Translations under genes and position numbers: made by a program
Notes under the pieces: generated by a model
What the model was told of the DNA's origin: nothing
Database searches by the model: none
What the model saw: only the letters and a program-made list of their open reading frames with translations
Source of the DNA: Deltaproteobacteria bacterium
Lineage (GTDB): Bacteria > JAUYMQ01
NCBI GenBank assembly: GCA_030698575.1
Contig: JAUYMQ010000172.1
Coordinates: forward strand, 1 to 5,294
DNA length: 5,294 nucleotides
Reading direction: 5' to 3'
Shown here: piece after piece, positions 1 through 5,251 of the stretch
How positions within the stretch are numbered: the stretch's first letter is position 1
Layout: each line of letters begins with the position of its first letter

Positions 1-74
1 TTTAGCCCTGATAAATGAAAGTTCATTGAGGCTTAAAGCTTCCGAACGGTCAAAAAACCTCCACAGCTTTCCCG

Positions 75-98
75 CCCCCTGCCGAGGGGGGTGGTTTT
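75..98 (+). terminator. Weak terminator-like hairpin upstream of the gene
   Basis: CCCCCT (75-80) pairs with AGGGGG (85-90) across a GCCG loop, and TTTT follows at 95-98. On the other side, A-rich sequence (52-57) would give a U-run for the opposite strand, so it could act in both directions. The stem is only 6 pairs and the T-tract is short and 4 bases away, so this may be an upstream gene's terminator or simply a leader hairpin. Confidence 0.3.
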
Positions 99-147
99 CC
101 CTCATGATTCCGCGCGTCTCTCCGATAGGTACATCTCGAGGGGATGC

Positions 148-168
148 TCCCGGAAATCTTTCCGAGGA
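148..168. promoter_or_regulatory. Inverted repeat in the leader (operator-like dyad)
   Basis: CGGAAA (151-156) and TTTCCG (159-164) are exact complements around a 2-base centre, TC. The dyad extends by TCC (148-150) against GGA (166-168) if A165 is bulged, giving nine paired positions. It lies 32 bases before the start at 201. It could be a regulator site or an mRNA hairpin; the sequence does not say which. No known operator consensus is recognised. Confidence 0.35.
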
Positions 169-184
169 CCGGCATCCGCCCTCT

Positions 185-190
185 GAAGGG
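185..190 (+). promoter_or_regulatory. Ribosome binding site deciding the start at 201
   Basis: GAAGGG ends 10 bases before the ATG at 201. It supports 201 over 144, where the purine tract GAGGGG (138-143) touches the start codon and leaves no spacer. The site is only moderately close to consensus, and most of it lies inside a perfect palindrome (186-197). Confidence 0.5.
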
Positions 191-197
191 CGCCCTT
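186..197. promoter_or_regulatory. Perfect 12-base palindrome over the ribosome binding site
   Basis: AAGGGCGCCCTT reads the same on both strands and ends 3 bases before the ATG at 201. As RNA it could form a short AAGG/CCUU stem with a GCGC loop that hides the purine tract; as DNA it could be an operator. One such 12-base palindrome is expected by chance in roughly 4 kb, so its placement is suggestive and nothing more. Confidence 0.3.
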
Positions 198-200
198 TCC

Positions 201-302
201 ATGCAGAACCGCCAGCCAGGGCGTCCAAGCCGGTTCTTCGGGGTCCTGGCCGCCCTTCTCCTTTCTATCTTCGCAACAGCGAACCCGTACATCGCCGAGG
301 CC
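201..302 (+). other. Sec-type signal peptide
   Basis: The first 11 residues carry three arginines (R4, R8, R11) and are followed by a hydrophobic stretch at about 12-24 (FFGVLAALLLSIF). Two small-residue cleavage motifs follow: ATA at 25-27 and AEA at 32-34. I drew the end at A34, but cleavage after A27 is possible, although proline then sits at +2. No lipobox cysteine is present, so this is not a lipoprotein signal, and no twin-arginine motif is present. It implies export across the inner membrane. Confidence 0.85.
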
Positions 303-3300
303 GCCATTTTCGGGGTCCCGAACGGCGCGGTCGATCCGAACGGCTGGCTCCTTCTGGACGGCACCAGCTCGTCAAACAACGACGGCGACACGGTCCACGA
401 GATGACCTTCAAGATCGAGGTCACCGGGACGACTCTCGACGTCCAGGTTTTCGACGCCGGCAGCAGCGGCGCCCGCGACCTGACCCGGGGGAGCGGCGAC
501 ACGAGCACTACGTACACGCTGCGCAACCCGGCCGGCGGCATTCTCGCCAATGTCGCCGTAACCACAGACAGCGCCACCACACAGAACGCTCTGGCGCGTC
601 TCACTGCGACAGGGTTCCAGGCCATCGGATCGAGCGCGCCTTTCAGCGGGCTCCAGCCGGGCCTCTATGAGCTGCGCGTCGCGATGGGAAACAACACGCG
701 TGTGAACGGCTTCGGGCTGAACATCCCGAACTATCAGGTCTATACGAGCACCGATGTCCCCACCGGGGCCGAGGACGGCCAGCTCATCGGCGGGACCTTG
801 AACAGCGACAGCGCGCCCTTGGCGAACGTGACACAGCCGATGATCATGTACCCCTACGTCGATCGCGGCTGCGATCTCACCACCACGAACTACGACATGG
901 ATTGGCCGGTAGGTGCGGGCGCGGGGTCAACGGGTGCTCTCATCTCGCGCCTGGGCACCAGCACGGCCCTCACGATGTCCGGCGGTACGGTCCCGGTGGA
1001 CAACAACGTGAACGTCGTCCCGCTGGCCACCCAGGCGCAGGATTACGGGATCTGGCGGCTGAACAACGATCTCGGGACCCAGCAGAACCTCGTCGACTGG
1101 CGCATCGCGGACTACACCGGCCTCACTGTCGTGGGCGCCAACCTGCCCCACGAGCCGGACGCCCCTTTCCGGATCTACCTGCCGGCCGACGGCTCTCTGC
1201 CGGGAACCCCGGTGGCGCCCCTCGAGCCGCGGCTCGAGCAGTCGCTGACGCCGCTTGGCGGCGCGAACCCACCCGCGGCGGGCATGACAAGCTACTACGC
1301 CGTAAACGTAGCGCTCACCAACCCCACAGCGAGCGCGATCACCAGCGTGACGCTGACGGCGAACGTGCCGGGCGGGCAGGTGGTCTATGAATCGAGCAAT
1401 CCCCCCCTCATCACCGCCGGCGCGCAGGTCACGGGCGGGGGCAGCGTCACGTCGGAGCCTGCGGACGGCGGGTCCGGCGACGTGGTCGCCACCTGGGCCT
1501 CGGTCGCGAGCGGCGCAACCGTTTCGCTCTCCTACTTTCTGGCCGTGACGCCCTCGGGCGCAGGCGCCGTGAACGTCACGCCCACGCCGGCGAGCGGCAA
1601 CGCCACCCGTGTCACCTACACGCCTGCCTTCTCCAGCGTGACCTACCCGGGCACCGAGAGCATGGGCCCGCTGTGCCAGCTCGCCATCCAGGCGTCGACC
1701 GCGGTTCCGAACGCGGTCTCACTCGCATCGCTCGAGGCGCAACGCCACGCCGGCGGCGTGCATCTCGACTGGGCGACCGATGCGGAGTGGGCGAACCTCG
1801 GCTTCAACGTCTACCGCGCGGAGGGGCCCGCGGGAGCCTACGAACAGCTCAATCGCGATCTGATCCTGGGCCATGGAACTTCCAGCCTCCGGGCCCGCTA
1901 TCTGTTCATCGACGCCACGGCGCGCCCCGATCGCGCCTACGCTTACCTTCTCGAGGACGTGGAACGGACGGGCGTGCGCACGCTGCACGGCCCGGCCCAT
2001 GTCGCCGCGGGAGCCATCGCGCCCGGAACGCCTGATCTTTCGGTCTATGACCACGTGTCGACAAACGGCGGGACGCTGGGCCGGACCGCGCTCCTCGCAC
2101 TTGGCTCGGGCGGGCTTTCACCGAACGGCAACGGCGGGCCGGGCGCTACCGCGCCAGTCTCACAATCGCCCCCTGGAGCAGCGGGTGGCGGGTACCCGCT
2201 GCCGGCACCGGCGGCGGAGAGCCCTTCGTCTCTCGTGCGAATCCTCCGGGAGGACGCGGACGGCATGACGCTGGAGCTTTCTTCACGGCATGCAGTGCTC
2301 TCCGGCGTTGTACTCGACGGGATCGCCTACACGGACGTGAGCGTGCCGGGCTTCTCGCAGCTAGCCGAACCAGGAAAACCGGCGCTACCGGTCATCGGCG
2401 TGCCGATCAAGATCCCCGACGTGGCCGACGTTTCGGTGACGGTGGAACGGGAGCAATGGAAACCCGCCGGGATAGCGGCGCTGCCGGCCCCCGCACCGGA
2501 GTGGTCGCTCGATGCCGGGGGTGAACTCCAGGCCTCCTACCAGGCGGATCCCGGGACCTACGAAGCGGCCGGCGTGTTCCCCGACGCGCCGCTGCAGGCG
2601 GCCGGGAGCGTGCGCCAGGGGGACGACCGGATCTTCGTGCTGGCCTTCAAGCCCGTGAAGTGGGACCCCGGCACGGGCGCGCTGCTGCAGGCGCGCAAGC
2701 TGCGCGTGCGCCTTGCCTTCGCGGGCCGCGGGTCGAGCGCGGCGATGGCGGATCCCGACGCGCGCCGCGAAAACCAGTTCTGGCTGGCGGCCCAGGGCGC
2801 CATCAAGATTGCAGTGTCTGAAACAGGCCTTCAGCGCGTGAGCGGCGAGGCCCTGATCGCGGCAGGCCTCCCGGCGGTGACCGATCCACGCCGTCTTGCC
2901 CTCTACACGGGCGGCGCGGAGGTGGCCCTGCGCGTCGCAGGTGAGGCGGATGGGGTGCTCGACCCCGGGGACAACTTTTACTTTTACGGTGAGGCGCTCG
3001 AGAGCGCCCAGGCGCAGGCGCGGACCTACTGGCTCGTGGCCGGGAACCTGACGGGCCTCCGCATGGAGGCGATTGACGCGGCTCCCCGAGGCGCGCCCTT
3101 CGGCGAGACAACGACCCCCGCCGTTGCGCGCCTCGAAAAGAACCTGGTCTATGTGCCCTTCGTTCTGAACGGTGAAACGTCGAATTTCGTCGGGGACTTC
3201 ATCTTCCAGAACCCGCGCGATCAATTCCTGACGCTCTCGGGCGTAACGGGTGGTCCCGCCGACCTGCGCGTCCGGATCCAGGGCGCGACTTCGGATGCGA

Positions 3301-5198
3301 GTGTGAATCCGGATCACCACGTCCGGATCTCGGTGAACGGCGTGGACTTGGGCGACGCCCACTGGGACGGCTTCGGCGCTTTCGACGGGAGCTTCCCGGT
3401 GCCTCCGGGCGCGCTCGTGGACGGGTCGAATCAGATCCGCTTCACTCCCGTCGCCGACACCGGCGCCGCTTTCGATTTCGATTACATCGACTGGCTCGCG
3501 CTCACCCACACCCGCAGCCTCGCCGACGCCGGGGCCGCGCTGGCTCTCGAGGCAGGCGCACCGGGTGATCGCACCGTCTCCGGCCTTGCCGGAGGCACGC
3601 CCGCGATCCTGGACGTGAGCGACCCGCGGGCGCCTCGCTGGCTCACCGGCGCAACGTTCGACTCCGCGACGGGGTCGGTGGCGTTCCACGCGGAGGGCGG
3701 CAGGCGCCATCTCGTAGCCGCCCCGGACGGCGTCAAGCTTCCGAAGGCTCTCTGGCGGGACGTTCCCAGCCGGCTCAACGAGAGCCCCGGGCTCGATTGG
3801 CTCGCCATTACTCACGGGAGCCTCGTCGAAGACACGCTGCCGCTGTCGGCGCTTCGCGCCGGCGAGGGGCTTCGCGTGGCGGTCGCCGACGTGCAGGACG
3901 TCTATGACGAGTTCAACAACGGCGATCCCGACCCGCAGGCGATCAAGGACTACCTGGCCTGGCAGTACGCGCGCGGCGGCGCGCCGCGGCTCCGGTACGT
4001 TCTGCTCGTCGGCGACGCGAGCTATGACCCGCGCAACTATCTGAAGGGCTCCAACCCGAACCTGGTTCCCACGAAGCTTCTTGACGGCACTTTCGTCGAG
4101 CACGCCAGCGACAACTGGTTCGCGGCCTTCCTGGGCGATGACGCGCTGCCCGACGTCGCCATCGGGCGCTTGCCCGTGAAGGACGCCGCGCAACTTCAGA
4201 CGGTGGTCTCGAAACTTTCCGGCTATGCCGCGCTTCCTCTCGGAAGCGACTGGCAGCGTCGCGCGCTTCTTGTCGCCGATGACGGCTTCCGGGCGTTCCA
4301 CGCGGGAGAGGCGGCCATCTTCGAAGGCGCGACGGGCGCCATGGCGGGCGCGCTTCCGCCCGGCTTCGACGCGCTCAGCATCCAGATGTCGCAGATCCCC
4401 GAGGCGGACCAGGCAACCGTGACCCGCCAGGGAATTCTCGACGCGCTCAACGCGGGCGTCCTTCTGGCGGCCTACGCGGGGCACGGCGGCATCACACTCT
4501 GGGCCGACGAGGTGGTTTTCCGCAGCAGTGATCTCGCCCAGGTGAGCAACCTCGACCGGCTCCCCTTCGTCGTCGTGCTCAACTGTCTGAACGGCTTCTT
4601 CCATGGCCCCACGGGTGATGCGCTGGGCGAGTCGTTGCTTCTCAAACCCGATGGCGGCGCGGTGGCGGCCTTCACGCCCACGAGCGTCTCGCCGATCGGC
4701 GGCCAGTCGCTCATGGGCGAGGCGATTTCACGGGCCATCTTCCGCGAGGGCGAGCTTCGCATCGGCGATGCGCTCGTCAGGGCGCGCGCCGCCATGCTCG
4801 GTCTCGAGTTCTTCGATGATTTCTCGAACAGCTGGGTGCTGCTGGGCGATCCCGCCACACGGCTCGCCTTCGAGCCCGAGCCGATTGCCGATGCCGGCGA
4901 GGATCAGACGCTGATGGGGAAGGGGCGCGCGCGGCTGGATGGGCGTGGAAGCGGTGGGGTGCCGGGGGCGCTGTCCTACGACTGGCGCATCGTTTCGCAG
5001 CCGGCCGGAAGCAGCCCGAAGTTCAAGCATGCGGCGAGCGCCACGCCGGAGATCCAGATGGACACAGCGGGGGAGTACAGGGTGGAGCTGGTGGTGAGCC
5101 AGGAGGGGCGCACAAGCCTGCCGGACTCCGTGAAGGTGCTGATCCTGCCCAAGCCAAACGGAAAACCCGCCCCGATCGATCCTGAAAATCCCACTTGA
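201..5198 (+). CDS. Exported multidomain peptidase family C25 (gingipain-like) cysteine protease
   Basis: Predicted secreted cysteine endopeptidase of 1665 residues. Seen in the sequence: a signal peptide, DUF11-like and FN3-like beta modules, a C25 prodomain-like region with EPGKPALPV (723-731), a C25 catalytic domain, and a terminal PKD-like domain. The catalytic His1428 (YAGHGG) and Cys1462 (LNCLNG) are 34 residues apart. From memory, gingipain RgpB has YTGHG and ACVNG 33 residues apart. YVLLVGD (1266-1272), D1318-VAIGR and WVLLGDP (1545-1551) also match the gingipain fold. I chose the ATG at 201 because the signal peptide begins there and GAAGGG lies 10 bases upstream. The in-frame ATG at 144 would add 19 residues before the signal peptide, and its purine tract abuts the codon. 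The protein is far longer than the catalytic unit alone because of the added modules. It has no T9SS-type C-terminal domain, PEP-CTERM or LPXTG motif that I can recognise. Substrate is unknown. The family assignment is strong; protease activity is inferred from the intact dyad. Confidence 0.93.
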   Translation: MQNRQPGRPSRFFGVLAALLLSIFATANPYIAEAAIFGVPNGAVDPNGWLLLDGTSSSNNDGDTVHEMTFKIEVTGTTLDVQVFDAGSSGARDLTRGSGDTSTTYTLRNPAGGILANVAVTTDSATTQNALARLTATGFQAIGSSAPFSGLQPGLYELRVAMGNNTRVNGFGLNIPNYQVYTSTDVPTGAEDGQLIGGTLNSDSAPLANVTQPMIMYPYVDRGCDLTTTNYDMDWPVGAGAGSTGALISRLGTSTALTMSGGTVPVDNNVNVVPLATQAQDYGIWRLNNDLGTQQNLVDWRIADYTGLTVVGANLPHEPDAPFRIYLPADGSLPGTPVAPLEPRLEQSLTPLGGANPPAAGMTSYYAVNVALTNPTASAITSVTLTANVPGGQVVYESSNPPLITAGAQVTGGGSVTSEPADGGSGDVVATWASVASGATVSLSYFLAVTPSGAGAVNVTPTPASGNATRVTYTPAFSSVTYPGTESMGPLCQLAIQASTAVPNAVSLASLEAQRHAGGVHLDWATDAEWANLGFNVYRAEGPAGAYEQLNRDLILGHGTSSLRARYLFIDATARPDRAYAYLLEDVERTGVRTLHGPAHVAAGAIAPGTPDLSVYDHVSTNGGTLGRTALLALGSGGLSPNGNGGPGATAPVSQSPPGAAGGGYPLPAPAAESPSSLVRILREDADGMTLELSSRHAVLSGVVLDGIAYTDVSVPGFSQLAEPGKPALPVIGVPIKIPDVADVSVTVEREQWKPAGIAALPAPAPEWSLDAGGELQASYQADPGTYEAAGVFPDAPLQAAGSVRQGDDRIFVLAFKPVKWDPGTGALLQARKLRVRLAFAGRGSSAAMADPDARRENQFWLAAQGAIKIAVSETGLQRVSGEALIAAGLPAVTDPRRLALYTGGAEVALRVAGEADGVLDPGDNFYFYGEALESAQAQARTYWLVAGNLTGLRMEAIDAAPRGAPFGETTTPAVARLEKNLVYVPFVLNGETSNFVGDFIFQNPRDQFLTLSGVTGGPADLRVRIQGATSDASVNPDHHVRISVNGVDLGDAHWDGFGAFDGSFPVPPGALVDGSNQIRFTPVADTGAAFDFDYIDWLALTHTRSLADAGAALALEAGAPGDRTVSGLAGGTPAILDVSDPRAPRWLTGATFDSATGSVAFHAEGGRRHLVAAPDGVKLPKALWRDVPSRLNESPGLDWLAITHGSLVEDTLPLSALRAGEGLRVAVADVQDVYDEFNNGDPDPQAIKDYLAWQYARGGAPRLRYVLLVGDASYDPRNYLKGSNPNLVPTKLLDGTFVEHASDNWFAAFLGDDALPDVAIGRLPVKDAAQLQTVVSKLSGYAALPLGSDWQRRALLVADDGFRAFHAGEAAIFEGATGAMAGALPPGFDALSIQMSQIPEADQATVTRQGILDALNAGVLLAAYAGHGGITLWADEVVFRSSDLAQVSNLDRLPFVVVLNCLNGFFHGPTGDALGESLLLKPDGGAVAAFTPTSVSPIGGQSLMGEAISRAIFREGELRIGDALVRARAAMLGLEFFDDFSNSWVLLGDPATRLAFEPEPIADAGEDQTLMGKGRARLDGRGSGGVPGALSYDWRIVSQPAGSSPKFKHAASATPEIQMDTAGEYRVELVVSQEGRTSLPDSVKVLILPKPNGKPAPIDPENPT
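303..1226 (+). other. N-terminal beta-rich region, unrecognised
   Basis: Residues about 35-342 are rich in Gly, Thr, Ser, Asn and Val with alternating beta-type patterns. The early part (WLLLDG, then EMTFKIEVTG and LQPGLYELRV) resembles a PPC-like or similar secreted beta-sandwich that ends in a 'G.Y.L.V' strand. The later part contains RGCDLTTTNYDMDW with Cys224. I do not recognise a specific family. It is probably a binding or spacer region of the mature or precursor protein; this is inference from composition only. Confidence 0.4.
1227..1595 (+). other. DUF11-like beta-sandwich repeat
   Basis: Residues about 343-465 follow the DUF11-type pattern: an opening PRLEQSLTP, then a strand of the form 'YYAVNVALTNPTASAITSVTL' spread over about 366-388, then the promoter of the next strands in VPGGQVVYESS, and a closing 'W.....GATVSLSYFLAV' segment. 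DUF11-like repeats are common in bacterial surface proteins as structural stalks. The match is by pattern and is not certain. Confidence 0.5.
1728..2015 (+). other. Fibronectin type III-like domain
   Basis: Residues about 510-605 show the bacterial FN3-like signature: GGVHLDWATDAEWANLGFNVYRAE around H521-E541, where W is the core tryptophan and GFNVYR (534-539) is the typical strand. This is followed by ARYLFIDATARPDRAYAYLLEDVE, matching the 'y.D.....g..Y.Y.l..vd' end. Such domains sit in secreted hydrolases as spacers or carbohydrate and protein contacts. The type of module is fairly clear; its ligand is unknown. Confidence 0.65.
2049..2225 (+). other. Gly/Pro/Ser-rich interdomain linker
   Basis: Residues about 617-675 are low in complexity and rich in Gly, Pro, Ala and Ser (for example SPNGNGGPGATAPVSQSPPG). 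They separate the N-terminal adhesin-like modules from the C25 prodomain. A flexible linker here would be a natural point for processing, but no cleavage site can be assigned from sequence. Confidence 0.6.
2226..2726 (+). other. C25 propeptide-like region
   Basis: Residues about 676-842 match the usual course of gingipain-type propeptides. They begin VRILREDADGMTLELSS, contain a small domain ending in EPGKPALPV (723-731) and IKIPDVADVSVTVE, and close with FKPVKWDPGTG and KLRVRLAF (833-840). The 'pG.P.lP' plus 'iP....v.v.v' pattern is the most telling part. In gingipains the propeptide inhibits and helps fold the enzyme; the same role is inferred here. It is unusual that this region begins more than 640 residues after the signal peptide. 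Confidence 0.7.
3144..3515 (+). other. C25-associated beta-sandwich (jelly-roll-like) domain
   Basis: Residues about 982-1105 begin LVYVPFVLNGETSNFVGDFIF and continue with VRISVNGVDLGDAHWDG (1041-1057) and an 'LVDGSNQIRFTPVADTG' strand, ending DYIDWLALTH (1094-1103). The 'V.VNG..LGDA.WDG ... DG.N.v.....DTG...D...iDW..v' pattern is one I associate with large non-Bacteroidetes C25 proteins, between the prodomain and the catalytic domain. Its function is unknown. The recognition is from memory of the pattern. Confidence 0.5.
3783..4871 (+). other. Peptidase C25 catalytic domain
   Basis: Residues about 1195-1557. The first subdomain has DWLAITH (1199-1205), YVLLVGD ending at D1272, SDNW with D1304, and D1318-VAIGRLPV. 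The second has RALLVADDG with D1360-D1361, the YAGHGG box with catalytic His1428, RLPFVVVLNCLNGFF with nucleophile Cys1462, and NSWVLLGDP with D1550. The order and spacing agree with RgpB as I recall it (YVLLVGD, IGR, YTGHG, ACVNG, FGDP). The domain looks complete with no frameshift or stop, and both dyad residues are present. Confidence 0.93.
4881..5150 (+). other. C-terminal PKD-like domain
   Basis: Residues about 1561-1650 follow the PKD-type pattern: PIADAGEDQTL, then RARLDGRGS, LSYDWRIVSQPAGSS, a DTAGEYRVELVV strand, and a closing DSVKVLIL. The set 'AG.DQT...LDG.GS ... Y.W......P.GS ... aG.Y.v.L.V.D' is characteristic. In secreted hydrolases such domains aid binding to proteins or insoluble polymers. 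Only about 15 residues follow it (ending DPENPT), with no membrane anchor or sorting motif. Confidence 0.75.
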
Positions 5199-5202
5199 GC
5201 AG

Positions 5203-5241
5203 GGGATTGCTTCGCCGCCCCTCCGGGGCGTCTCGCAATGA
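5203..5241. repeat. Palindromic intergenic repeat element, possible bidirectional terminator
   Basis: The element starts 4 bases after the stop codon. An outer pair ATTGC (5206-5210) / GCAAT (5235-5239) encloses an inner stem CGCCCC (5216-5221) / GGGGCG (5225-5230) with a TCC loop; the stretches between (TTCGC and TCTC) form an internal loop. On the minus strand it reads TGTCATTGCGAGACGCC... ...GCGAAGCAATCCC, which resembles dispersed hairpin repeats I recall from several bacterial genomes. It fills most of the 53-base gap between two converging genes. No T-tract follows directly on either side, so a classic intrinsic terminator is not shown. One copy only is in the window. Confidence 0.55.
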
Positions 5242-5251
5242 CATGCGGGAG

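Larger units (their letters stand above)
1..200. other. Intergenic leader before the protease gene
   Basis: The first 60 bases are clearly richer in A and T than the rest of the window, which fits a promoter-bearing intergenic region. I find no pair of -35 and -10 boxes that I would defend. A stop (TGA, 16-18) in frame 1 could end an upstream plus-strand gene (FSPDK), but 5 codons are too few to judge. The supported content is the three inverted repeats and the ribosome binding site listed separately. Confidence 0.6.

Noticed and set aside
1-26. Minus-strand ATG at 26-24 as the start of a divergent gene
   Set aside because: Only eight codons are visible, they are A/T-ending unlike the rest of the window, and no ribosome binding site sits at a normal distance.
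10-54. Possible sigma70 promoter boxes (TTGAGG at 26-31, ATAAAT-like sequence at 11-16)
   Set aside because: No matching partner box lies at 16-18 bases; the sequence 17 bases after TTGAGG is not -10-like.
144-200. Upstream in-frame ATG at 144 as the true start
   Set aside because: It would put 30 residues before the hydrophobic core of the signal peptide, its purine tract touches the start codon, and the ATG at 201 gives a standard signal peptide with a spaced ribosome binding site.
50-625. Minus-strand open frame of 191 codons over the leader and signal peptide region
   Set aside because: There is no domain or convincing start context, and it is antisense to a well-supported gene.
26-670. 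Plus-strand open frame of 214 codons overlapping the leader and the start of the protease gene
   Set aside because: The product is Arg- and Pro-rich with no domain, and the overlapping frame has a signal peptide and a consistent multidomain protein. It is a shadow frame.
2385-4604. Long open frame of 739 codons on the minus strand, antisense to the protease gene
   Set aside because: Its product is dominated by Arg, Val, Glu, Ala and Gly without any recognisable domain, and it lies fully opposite a gene with clear family motifs. Long antisense frames are expected in GC-rich genes because stop codons are rare there.
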